Virus record (IMG/VR): IMGVR_UViG_3300020472_000182
Coordinates: 1-23,060 of that record
DNA length: 23,060 nucleotides
Source of the DNA: a virus
Reading direction: 5' to 3' (one strand)
In this document: one piece after another, positions 4,963-13,100 of the stretch
How the letters are laid out: the number at the start of each line of letters is the position of its first letter
Position numbering within the stretch: position 1 is the stretch's first letter
Made by a program: the position numbers and the translations under genes
Notes under the pieces: generated by a model
The model's input: the letters and a program-made list of their open reading frames with translations, nothing else
Database searches by the model: none
What the model was told of the DNA's origin: nothing

Positions 4963-6069
4963 TTAAGAATGATTTATACCATCATGCCATTGTTTGAATG
5001 ACACTCGTGGCCAAATCCCATACTCTTGACCTGCGAACGCTTTTGAGTTTAGCATGGGATAGTCCATTTGTACAGCACTGTCATGATATTTGAGGAAATC
5101 ATCATCTGGTTTAAATGCTAGACTCTTGGCATACTCCCAGAATCCAGTATCATAGGCAGATCCGAACTGGTAGTGCCATAGAATAAATGTTTCGATCTGC
5201 TTCATGTACTTCTGTACATCATGATCACATTTATATTTTGGTTTGCCATCTATAATATGTTCCCACGCATGACCAGCAATGTTACGATAGAATGAAGTTG
5301 AGGTTGCCTCTAGTGGTTCTAGGAAACAAAATCTATTACCATTAAGTATAGTTCTATCTCCTTTGAACATACTCTTAGCAATATAATTTTTGAATGTTAG
5401 ATCACCATCAGGAACTACATTGAAGATCTCATGCATATTAAATGCTGCTTCATCCTTGGATGTTATGTTAGTATTGTAGAGATACCCATATGATATACTA
5501 TCATGATTTGGTATTACAAATGTCCAACCATCAGGTGTTGCAACACACTTAGTGTATGTTAAATCTGGATCTCTACCACCTTGCTTACATAATAAAACTG
5601 CATTCAATGGATTGATGAGAGTATGATATTCATCTTCATCTGACTTACCTCTACAATCAAAGATGTAGTCAGCATCAATCTCTACCTCAGGATCTATTAC
5701 ATTCTTCTCAATTAGATTAACATACTGTGATTCTCTAACCTTTTTTGATAATTCATGTGTCTGGAAATGACATGCAATGCTATCCATGTAAAACTTATGG
5801 AAGATCTGCTCTTGCTTCTTTCCCCATTTCTCATATAATACACCAGTCTTGATTGTTGCACCAATATCATTGTTCCACCAATCTATATTAAGACTGGCAG
5901 ATATTAACTGCAATACATCAGGAGTAGTGCCTTGTCCTACTTTCTCCATTGGAGTGTTTGGATCGTAATACATATCGATCTCAAACAATTCTTTACCATA
6001 GTATCCAAAGTTCAATGCAGTCATGCATCCAGCATTACCAGCACCTATAATAGCAATTCTCTTTTTCAT
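4963..6069 (-). CDS. Short flavin-dependent (tryptophan-type) halogenase
   Basis: Enzymes of this family use reduced FAD, O2 and halide to form hypohalous acid, which a lysine passes to an electron-rich substrate such as tryptophan. The FAD-binding GAGNAG is at residues 9-14. K74 in GATIKTGVLYEKW lines up with the catalytic lysine of PrnA-like enzymes, and E254 in EPLEATS with the glutamate near it. The family's WxWxIP motif is present as W182-TFVIP-187, with Phe for the second Trp. At 368 aa it is far shorter than PrnA (about 540), so part of the substrate-binding region is missing. Related genes in cyanophages are annotated tryptophan halogenase (prnA). It follows a 61-aa gene (ATGA overlap) behind promoter 6274-6302. 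The true substrate is unknown. Confidence 0.85.
   Translation of the reverse strand: MKKRIAIIGAGNAGCMTALNFGYYGKELFEIDMYYDPNTPMEKVGQGTTPDVLQLISASLNIDWWNNDIGATIKTGVLYEKWGKKQEQIFHKFYMDSIACHFQTHELSKKVRESQYVNLIEKNVIDPEVEIDADYIFDCRGKSDEDEYHTLINPLNAVLLCKQGGRDPDLTYTKCVATPDGWTFVIPNHDSISYGYLYNTNITSKDEAAFNMHEIFNVVPDGDLTFKNYIAKSMFKGDRTILNGNRFCFLEPLEATSTSFYRNIAGHAWEHIIDGKPKYKCDHDVQKYMKQIETFILWHYQFGSAYDTGFWEYAKSLAFKPDDDFLKYHDSAVQMDYPMLNSKAFAGQEYGIWPRVSFKQWHDGINHS
4971..4978 (-). promoter_or_regulatory. Possible late-promoter-like TATAAATC
   Basis: The minus strand reads TATAAATC, seven of eight matches to the T4 late box TATAAATA, inside the last codons of the halogenase gene and about 27 bases before the ATG of the 63-aa gene. 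A late start here would let the small genes be made separately from the halogenase. The match is modest and AT-rich DNA gives such octamers by chance. Confidence 0.3.
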
Positions 6070-6251
6070 TCTGATATCTGATCACAACTAATTATGTCAG
6101 ACACTGGCACCTCGTGCTCACCTGCTATAAGATAGTAGTGTTGACCATCACGTTCTCCCAGATATTTTAACTCATCCTCTGGGAACTCATTCTCACGTAA
6201 CATCGCTTGTATCTGAAGATGTTTCAATAGATTCTGGTCAGGCAAATCCAT
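6066..6251 (-). CDS. Small acidic protein, 61 aa, leading the halogenase operon
   Basis: The product starts MDLPDQNLLKHLQIQAMLRE, continues to YLGERDGQHYYLIAGE and ends EVPVSDIISCDQISE. It is acidic and soluble-looking, with no recognised domain. Its TGA overlaps the halogenase ATG (ATGA), so translation of the two is probably coupled. It is the first gene behind the TTGACA/TATGCT promoter at 6274-6302, with a leader of only about 16 bases. Being first and coupled, it could be a partner of the halogenase (for example a substrate, carrier or regulator), but nothing in the sequence proves that. No Shine-Dalgarno is visible. Confidence 0.65.
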   Translation of the reverse strand: MDLPDQNLLKHLQIQAMLRENEFPEDELKYLGERDGQHYYLIAGEHEVPVSDIISCDQISE

Positions 6252-6265
6252 ACCAATAAAATTCT

Positions 6266-6302
6266 TATGCTATAGCATACCAAATAATTACTGAGTTGTC
6301 AA
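6266..6302 (-). promoter_or_regulatory. Sigma-70-type promoter with a 14-bp palindrome over the -10 box
   Basis: The minus strand has TTGACA (complement of 6297-6302), a 17-base spacer and TATGCT (complement of 6274-6279, four of six to TATAAT). The perfect palindrome TATGCTATAGCATA covers 6266-6279, so it includes the whole -10. The -35 overlaps the end of the 292-aa gene, so late transcripts from the right read through it. Transcription would start near 6267. The palindrome may be an operator, or as RNA a weak stem-loop followed by a U-rich stretch that ends the upstream transcript. Confidence 0.75.
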
Positions 6303-7166
6303 GTCTTCAAATTCGTTAGTTGTTTGGATGTAAGCATACACTTCAGCAACTGTCCCATTAGGGTTGACATCAAACTCTAAGTTAAAGTATGCTTCACCTT
6401 GTAGTTTAGATGTAATGAATGCCACTTGGTCTGTTGTCAGTATTTGTACACCTTCATCACGTGACATTAAATCTAAGTATTCAATAGCAAGTTCTCTTGT
6501 GTCTGCACTATATCTCAGAACTCCCTTGTCTTTGTAATTATCATCAAAGAACTTGGGATACTTAAAGTTTAATCTGTATGTGATTAGATCACTATCAGGA
6601 TAAACATCAATTGTCCCTTTACACACATCACCACGATACAAAGGAATTTGATTTACTCTATTTAAAAAATCATTATCTTCTAGTTCATCTAGATCATATG
6701 TTGAATCAAATACTCTAATACTAATCAGATCACCAGTTGGTGATAATGTTATACCATTGAACCAAGTATTAGTTGCATCAGTAACATTGGTTAATGAATC
6801 AAAATGCTTCCTTGCATCATTAAACTTAGGTTGTCCGATACCATCAACAAATCGTTTCCAACTATATGGATTAAGAGCTACACTAGAATATGTGTAGAAC
6901 TTCTTACAAAAGAACTCTTGATACTCACCATCTAAGTGATAGACATACAAATCATTATCAAATGAATAGTTTGGATCATTCGTATCTAATTGTTTAAAGT
7001 TAAAATACTTGTTGATTGCTTCTTTCGCAGCAGCATCTAGTACAGGACCATACTGAGCACTATCAAGACTAGTAAACCTTGCAGGCATCATCTCAACGGT
7101 TGCTACCTTCTCTCCGTCTGACAGACGATACTTATCAGCAATGTCGTAGTCTTCGTTAAAGATCAT
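6288..7166 (-). CDS. Unknown protein, 292 aa, last gene of the late block
   Basis: No domain is recognised. It begins MIFNEDYDIADKYRLSDGEK and is acidic with many aromatic residues and alternating strand-like stretches (YRLNFKYPKFF, about 197-207; AYFNLEFDVNPNGTV, about 258-272). It may be a beta-rich virion or accessory protein. It has no signal peptide, membrane span or cysteine cluster. The ATG at 7164-7166 overlaps the TAA of the 115-aa gene (TAATG). It sits downstream of three oxygenases in the same run, so it may be their partner or substrate, or a structural protein of the tail; both are guesses. The promoter at 6266-6302 overlaps its 3' end. Confidence 0.75.
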   Translation of the reverse strand: MIFNEDYDIADKYRLSDGEKVATVEMMPARFTSLDSAQYGPVLDAAAKEAINKYFNFKQLDTNDPNYSFDNDLYVYHLDGEYQEFFCKKFYTYSSVALNPYSWKRFVDGIGQPKFNDARKHFDSLTNVTDATNTWFNGITLSPTGDLISIRVFDSTYDLDELEDNDFLNRVNQIPLYRGDVCKGTIDVYPDSDLITYRLNFKYPKFFDDNYKDKGVLRYSADTRELAIEYLDLMSRDEGVQILTTDQVAFITSKLQGEAYFNLEFDVNPNGTVAEVYAYIQTTNEFEDLTTQ

Positions 7167-7513
7167 TATTCGTTACTCGCAAGTTGTTGTCCTTCAGCAT
7201 TTACAAGAGAATAGAATATATAATTCTCTGGTGTTGCAGTTGATGCTTGTGATGATGGAAGATTATCACTCAACCACTCCATAGTATCAGCAACATCATC
7301 ATCTATCTCACAGAATACATGCTCTGAATTCTTCAATGCAGTCCACAAATCATTTGGTAGAATGTCTTGATACACTGCATATGATGCATTGATAGCATCA
7401 ACATCAGAACTAGCATTCCAACCAGTTGATTTTAAGTAGAGTACAGGCTTGCCCAACTGAGCAGCATATTTCTCAATGAAATTATCAAGGTAGAAAGTGT
7501 TGTAGTTATTCAT
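7166..7513 (-). CDS. Unknown protein, 115 aa
   Basis: No known domain. The product starts MNNYNTFYLDNFIEKYAAQL and has an acidic segment around HVFCEIDDDVADTMEWL (about 66-82). I start at the ATG of 7511-7513, which overlaps the TGA of the oxygenase upstream (ATGA); the only longer option is a TTG at 7529-7531, which would add six residues and a 22-base overlap. The end overlaps the 292-aa gene (TAATG), so the two may work together. It has one cysteine, no metal site and no membrane span. Function is unknown. Confidence 0.7.
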   Translation of the reverse strand: MNNYNTFYLDNFIEKYAAQLGKPVLYLKSTGWNASSDVDAINASYAVYQDILPNDLWTALKNSEHVFCEIDDDVADTMEWLSDNLPSSQASTATPENYIFYSLVNAEGQQLASNE

Positions 7514-8010
7514 CTGAGTAGTAGTTTCCAAGCAATTGTTATCCGTAGTCCTATGAATGCTCTAGAGCATCCTTCTGCCATGTGTGGAATCATTCCAGGA
7601 AATATAATAGCATCTTTTCCTTTAGGAAGATGGTAATGATAATTATCATCACCTAATCGGAATATAGTCTTGCCATTGTATTCTGGTCTCCATTTTTCAT
7701 TAGCGTAGTAGAGAAATGTTCTCTCGCTATCATCATGCCAGTCAACGTGGAATTCACCCTGCGTACCAAATGTATGCCCATTAGCATACACGTTACTAAG
7801 TTCATAATCTTGTTGGGTTTTTTCCTTAATGATATTTAGAAGATAATCAGTATAATATGGATTGTCACTTAGTTCATAGATCCAAAATGGATATCTACGT
7901 AAGTAATGTGATCCATGACCATACTTCCATCCCGATTTCGCCATGTCATCAAAGATCTTTGTCTTCTCTGGTAAATCAAAGAAGTCATCATATGTTTTAA
8001 TATCATTCAT
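7510..8010 (-). CDS. 2-oxoglutarate/Fe(II)-dependent oxygenase, 166 aa
   Basis: Iron-binding H88-x-D90 is in GEFHVDWHDD and the distal histidine H143 in GMIPHMAEG. R156 in GLRITIAWK is the likely 2-oxoglutarate anchor. Between them, FLYYANEKWRPEYNGKTIF (about 99-117) matches the strand before the core in a subfamily with 'W..E..G...F'. A second His at 92 could also be read as a ligand, but the spacing favours H88. It differs clearly from the 178-aa oxygenase immediately upstream and from the 187-aa one at 3259, so these are not recent copies. The start ATG (8008-8010) overlaps the upstream gene by 8 bases. It is probably late and the substrate is unknown; nearby virion proteins are possible targets. 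Confidence 0.85.
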   Translation of the reverse strand: MNDIKTYDDFFDLPEKTKIFDDMAKSGWKYGHGSHYLRRYPFWIYELSDNPYYTDYLLNIIKEKTQQDYELSNVYANGHTFGTQGEFHVDWHDDSERTFLYYANEKWRPEYNGKTIFRLGDDNYHYHLPKGKDAIIFPGMIPHMAEGCSRAFIGLRITIAWKLLLR

Positions 8011-8539
8011 AAGTCCATATACCTTGAAGTACGCGGGTTGATGATGGAATATATTCTTCCATCCATGCTATAAACACATCTCTCCTACCAGAGGTTACCA
8101 TGTTTACTCTGTGGAGTAAATTACCAGGATATATTACTGCTTTACCCTGTGGTAATTTGAATTCTCTCTCACCATCCTCGGTTGTAATAACCAACTCTCC
8201 ACCTTCATAGTCATCATTAAGAAAGCATGTCATACTATAATCTGGTCTGACACCACCACAAGGGTTAGAATCATAATGATCTTCATACTGTCCACCAACA
8301 CCATATTTTATAAAATATACTTGTGACAATCTTGACACAAATGATTTTACCTTATTTTCTATGATTTGTCCACAGTACATATTAATGTCACAGACACCAG
8401 CACCCTCATATGCAGTAGAGCAGACTTTACTCTTTGCATCTGGGTTACTTCTCTTACCATCTTCAAAGGGTAGGTAATCGAAGTATCGTTTGACGTATGC
8501 TAATTGTTCATTATCTAGTAAATCAATTTCACGTATCAT
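8003..8539 (-). CDS. 2-oxoglutarate/Fe(II)-dependent oxygenase, PKHD-type, 178 aa
   Basis: The metal triad is H88-x-D90 (YEDHYDSN) and H143 (NLLHRVNMV). R153 in GRRDVFIAW, six residues before Trp159 as in the 187-aa enzyme, is the likely 2-oxoglutarate-binding residue. The core strand FLNDDYEGGELVI (about 106-118) is typical of PiuC/PKHD-type hydroxylases and matches the enzyme at 3259-3822. Four cysteines (40, 50, 56, 94) are more than usual. The ATG at 8537-8539 overlaps the TGA of the 307-aa gene (ATGA). It lies in the chain 307-aa protein, this enzyme, 166-aa enzyme, so all three are likely made together. The family acts on amino acid side chains, free or in protein; the substrate here is unknown. 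Confidence 0.9.
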   Translation of the reverse strand: MIREIDLLDNEQLAYVKRYFDYLPFEDGKRSNPDAKSKVCSTAYEGAGVCDINMYCGQIIENKVKSFVSRLSQVYFIKYGVGGQYEDHYDSNPCGGVRPDYSMTCFLNDDYEGGELVITTEDGEREFKLPQGKAVIYPGNLLHRVNMVTSGRRDVFIAWMEEYIPSSTRVLQGIWTYE

Positions 8540-9459
8540 AGTTGACTATCATCAGTATAGAACTTATCCCAATCCAATGGAACGATATCTTCAACATTCA
8601 AATCACGCATGAGTTGAAGAACACTCTCTGTAACTTTTCTATTTGCAAGTTTACCACGTTGAGCAAGTCTATACATATTCTCTTCTCTACTCTTAAAGAA
8701 GTCTATACTTGCTTCACCATCCTGTCTAACCCACTGATCAGCATCATTCTCATCCATAAATGCAGGAGGACTTGCTTCACCCTCATATAGTCTTCTATAA
8801 TTTGATGGGTCAATTGGGAACTTAAGTTCATATGTATATTTAAAATACTTTAGACCTGATCCTTCAAACTGAGCATCAGTTGGTGAGGGTAATGTGTTAT
8901 CACGTAACCATTGTCTCCACTTAACCCAGTCTGCTTTCTCACCTGTATACTTTTCTGCAATGTCAGGTAATACCCTCCAATCAGATAGTCCTAACATATT
9001 ATTTCTCTGTCTGAGGAGTTTACGCCATCTTTGTTCCCAGAAGATGACCTCATCATCGAGACCTTGTACTTTCTCTTCTACCTGTAAACTCTTAACCTGT
9101 TCTACAACATAGAAGAAGTCTTGTACTGACTTATATAATTCTTCTGCTTGTGCTGCTGTTCCTGATGTAAATGAATATGTTTGTTGGTAGTATGTCTCAG
9201 TCTGGAAATCATATACCTGCTTTCTTCTTTGACAAAAGTATTTGCCATCATTAAAATATTGGAACAACTCAAGTTGATCCTTATCAGTATGCCAGAACTC
9301 ATCTACTTGAGTTTCAAAAAACTTTGTAATTAAGTCAGCATCTACTTTAAATCTCTTCGGCCACCTATAACCTTGTTCTAATTTCCAAGGTTGTTGACCA
9401 CTAAAAGACCCATTCAAAAAGTCAGCTTCAATGAGTAATGTTCTTTCTGTAAAAGCCAT
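8536..9459 (-). CDS. Tail-associated protein with a phage tail-assembly-chaperone-like segment, 307 aa
   Basis: Residues about 150-195 read R..NNMLGLSDWRVLPD, then W178..WRQWLRDN, resembling the 'LL..sDWt..pD...W..yRqaLRd' signature of the phage tail assembly chaperone-like family (Phage_tail_APC). That family is often found next to tail-fibre genes. The N-terminal 90 residues are aromatic-rich with mixed charges. Residues 104-135 look helical. It may assist folding or trimerisation of the fibre proteins upstream; this is inference from the motif and position. A GATAAATA box (9500-9507) precedes it. The ATG at 9457-9459 is six bases after the upstream oxygenase stop, and its end overlaps the next oxygenase (ATGA). 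Confidence 0.7.
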   Translation of the reverse strand: MAFTERTLLIEADFLNGSFSGQQPWKLEQGYRWPKRFKVDADLITKFFETQVDEFWHTDKDQLELFQYFNDGKYFCQRRKQVYDFQTETYYQQTYSFTSGTAAQAEELYKSVQDFFYVVEQVKSLQVEEKVQGLDDEVIFWEQRWRKLLRQRNNMLGLSDWRVLPDIAEKYTGEKADWVKWRQWLRDNTLPSPTDAQFEGSGLKYFKYTYELKFPIDPSNYRRLYEGEASPPAFMDENDADQWVRQDGEASIDFFKSREENMYRLAQRGKLANRKVTESVLQLMRDLNVEDIVPLDWDKFYTDDSQL

Positions 9460-9465
9460 GAGAGT

Positions 9466-10158
9466 TTACTTACCTTTGATGTACCATCCTGTTACTATGT
9501 ATTTATCTTCAGTGAGGACTGTATTACCCTTATGTGTATGAGTAAATCCACTAGGCCAAATAACAACAGTACCTGCAGTTGGTTTAATTCTACGTCTTTG
9601 ATATAAAAACTCAGTCTCTGCCTCTCCATCTGGCATATCATTTAGATATATCATCCACACCAATTCTCTTGAGGCATGTGCTATGTCAGCATCTTCATGA
9701 TGCCATAGATGATAACCACCGCCTGGTGGAGTTCGTTGCACTTTAACATCAGTAGACAACAATGCTTGATACTTCAATGCTTGATATTCATTAACATAAT
9801 GCTTAGCACATGATTTAAGAACTTGATTGATTTGTGTAACAAGATCTCTATTTGAATAGTTTAATAGAAATGCAAAATCTTTTCTATTCAGAGCACCACC
9901 ATAGAAATCTTCTGACTTGTATATAGTTTCACTATTTTCAAGGTGTTCAAGATCTTCAGAACTTGGAAACTCCATGTCTGGATCATAATTAACCTTCACA
10001 CCCATATCTGAAATAGTATTAGAATAATTGATAATAGTATCACATAATGGTTTTGGCATGAAATTAGGCCACACACCAATAAAGTCGTCGAATTCGACTT
10101 TGGTCATCTTTGGGTCTAGCATCAATTCAAGTGGTCTATAATCAGGAATTTCAGTCAT
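9466..10158 (-). CDS. 2-oxoglutarate/Fe(II)-dependent oxygenase, prolyl-4-hydroxylase-like, 230 aa
   Basis: The first metal-binding motif is in GGYHLWHHEDADIA: H153-x-E155 or H154-x-D156 are both possible, and I favour the first from the usual 'H.WH.E' form of phage members. H207 in GFTHTHKGN is the distal ligand and K219 in EDKYIVTGWY the likely 2-oxoglutarate anchor, as in prolyl 4-hydroxylases. The segment MIYLNDMPDGEAETEFL (about 169-185) is the core strand pair. The first 100 residues are an extension with no clear homology. It starts at the ATG 10156-10158, one base after the stop of the 1139-aa fibre protein, with a CTAAATA box 20 bases upstream. Of the four oxygenases it is closest to the adhesins. 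Confidence 0.88.
   Translation of the reverse strand: MTEIPDYRPLELMLDPKMTKVEFDDFIGVWPNFMPKPLCDTIINYSNTISDMGVKVNYDPDMEFPSSEDLEHLENSETIYKSEDFYGGALNRKDFAFLLNYSNRDLVTQINQVLKSCAKHYVNEYQALKYQALLSTDVKVQRTPPGGGYHLWHHEDADIAHASRELVWMIYLNDMPDGEAETEFLYQRRRIKPTAGTVVIWPSGFTHTHKGNTVLTEDKYIVTGWYIKGK
9500..9507 (-). promoter_or_regulatory. Possible late promoter GATAAATA
   Basis: The minus strand reads GATAAATA, matching NATAAATA, which I recall as the late promoter motif reported for cyanophages, and 7 of 8 to the T4 box TATAAATA. It lies inside the end of the 230-aa oxygenase gene, about 40 bases before the start of the 307-aa gene. It could allow separate late expression of the chaperone-like gene and the oxygenases. 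Confidence 0.4.
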
Positions 10159-10159
10159 A

Positions 10160-13100
10160 TTAATAAGCTTTGATCATATATTTAGTCTTGTGGAAAGGGT
10201 TCAATATTGGGACTTGTCGTTGTGGTCTCATTGTAACATCTGGGGTTGGTTTTTTAAAGTTACTTGCAAATTTAAACTCAGCATCTGACATATCCATGAA
10301 TATATCATTCTGTGTGAATGATACTTGAATTGCTGATGCTGCACCACCACTACCAGCAGGAGAAACTGCACTAACTTTAAAGAATGAACCACCAAAGGTT
10401 GAATCCCACCAAGCACATGTTAGTTCATCACCATTAGCATATCCTTGTCCAGGACTAATAATTGTATTTATTCTGAACCTTGTATCACCAATTGGATCAG
10501 TATTGTCTACACTTGGCCAAGGTGTGAATGTTATGTTTAATTTCATACCTGAACCTGATCCACTGACACCAGAAGGATAAACCATATCCTGTTCAATTTG
10601 AACTTCATCGTTAACAGATGTCCAGTAACCAGTTGTGAGACGATATGCCCACTGGTTAATATTTTTACCAGTCCACACACCCTGTGGTATACTAGAACCA
10701 ATAAGTCTATCTTGCCACAATTCAAATGTTTGTAGTCCTCCACTAACACCACCACCTAGACCAGCACCAAAAGGTGCTCCAGAAGTACCAACACCTGATA
10801 CATTACCACCAGTGAAATCTGTTTGAGGATTACCAACAGTAGACTCAGTAAGTAGATGAGCATGTGTTAATGTTTGTCCACCAACAGGAGTATATGAGTC
10901 AAATCTGAAGCTAATAGGTTGTGTATCAACAACAGCAGAACACTCAGGTGCATTAGGAATTGTACCTGCTCCAGTATCTTGGAGTACAGCACCAGTTATA
11001 ATACTGGCAGGTGATATCCACCATGTTAGGAAATCTATAAATGTTTGTCTATCAGAAGACTCAGGACCAAAGTCAACTGATCCGTTAAATGGTCTTTCTT
11101 CATTCTCTTTGTAAGTAGTGGGGAGATTATCTCGTATGAAATCATCTGTTGAATATGAAGTACCGTAGTATAATGTTAATTCTTGTGCGAATTGATTCAA
11201 TGAGTTAATCCATGTCAACCATCCTCTACGTATACTTTCATCCGTAGGAGAACCATCACCAACTTGGTTACCTGGCCATTCTTGTGGACCTACCTCTGCA
11301 GGAGTAGAGAACATACCTCGACCCTGAGGAGACCATCTAATCACTGCTTCACCTGCATCATTTTCAGTTACAGCAGCAAGGTATGAATGATTATGTTCTG
11401 GTGCTGTAACTGTAACCTCTTGTATAGGTCCAATCTGTGCAATAACAACACCCTGAATGTTAAACCTAACATCATCAGTAACACTTTCTAATCCTAACAG
11501 TCTTACAGTACCAAGAGAGAAGAACTGTGAATTAAGTCCTGTATCACTTGTAGCTGGTCCTTGAATCTGCTCTAGTGGTTGTACACCAAACGAGTCAACT
11601 CTATCAAAGTACCAATATCCACCCTCAGCACCAACATCATTAATACCTTTACCAGATGTAGATACAGGTAAGAATGCTGAGTTTCCACTAGAAGAATCAA
11701 CTAATCCAACACCACATAGTCTTCTGTTCCTATAATCAGGTAAGTTAAACACACCACTATATGTTCTAGTACCATTAATATCTACATCTACTTGACCTGT
11801 ACCACCATAGGTAGTACCAATGACATCAAATAATGCCCAGTATTGTTCAGCATCAATCTGTTGACCTTCACATGCAATGAATCCAGCATATCTACTACCG
11901 TTAACACCAGTGGTATCACCATATGTTGAAGTAGCACCTTCTTTTAGGATAGGCATAACTGTACCAATAGGATAACCATCAAACTTCTCAGTCTTATTAC
12001 TATACCACTTACCTAGATTAGTAGATGGTGGTGGCACAACAGCATATGTTGTTACTGTCCATGTAAATGGATTATTAATTGAACCAGTACCAACAGTGAT
12101 AGTAGTATTTTCTGGTGTATTCAACTGTGTAGCAGATCTAATGATAAGATAGAAACTAGTATTAACTGAGGGATCAAATGTTCTTGGTCCTTCTACTGGT
12201 GTATCAAAATCAATAGAAATCAATGCATTGTATCCACCAGTGCATTCAATAGTAATTGGTTGGTTGATACCAGTAACAGTTACAGGAGCACTAGAAATAA
12301 AAGTATCTGGTACTTGATTAGTTCTATCTGCTGGTGGTAAGAATGCTGCATTGGTATCTGGTCCGTTGTTAGTGACAACAGTCCATGTTGGAATAGTTCT
12401 AGAACCAACAGAAATTTGTAGTTCTTTAGGGGTACCAAAATTTGTAGATGATTGTAAGTAAATGGTTAATGTATCACCATTCTCTACATTTGTAGGGAAT
12501 ACACCAATAGAACCATTATTTTTCTTAACTCTTACAAGGGTAGCATCAGTATTAATAACCTGTACAGGTACTGATACACCAGCACCTAGTCCACTAATAC
12601 CACCTGAGGGTTGCTCATCTGATCCAACAAGTGCATCTGCTTCAGCATTATTAACATCAGTAAAACTAAATCCATCAGGTAGTGACGATAGATTTGCTCC
12701 AGTAGTAATAGTCCATGTGGATCCTGCAGCAATGTCACCAATAGTCAAATCTGTTGACCTTGCTGTTAATGCTGTTGATGTGGTAATCATTCTTAATTGT
12801 AAATAATCACCATTCTGTATAGTTCCATTCTGGGTAGCAAATGTGGCATTATCTAATACATCAAAACCATCAGCATTTGTTGTGGTAGTATTAACAGATG
12901 CAACCGCCCACTCACCAACACCAGTAGTTGCAATTAAACCTGGTGCATTCATTCCCTGAATTCTTATAACCTCAGAATATGCGTACTTATTTACAGTTAA
13001 GTCAATTAAATCTGTGAATACTGGAAATGGTATAGGTTCATTAGCATCTTCTGGTTTGTTTGTTATTTTCCACTGTTCATTAGATGTACCAATAACTAAA

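Noticed and set aside
7511-7531. TTG start for the 115-aa protein
   Set aside because: The ATG at 7511-7513 forms the ATGA junction common here.
7833-7839. CTAAATA inside the 166-aa oxygenase gene
   Set aside because: More than 300 bases from the next start; probably chance.
8894-9112. Plus-strand and alternate minus-strand frames inside the 307-aa gene
   Set aside because: Composition is Leu/Ser/Cys-rich and does not match any family; the 307-aa frame has a clear domain-like motif.
10465-10472. AATAAATA inside the 1139-aa gene
   Set aside because: About 300 bases from the next start; probably chance in AT-rich DNA.
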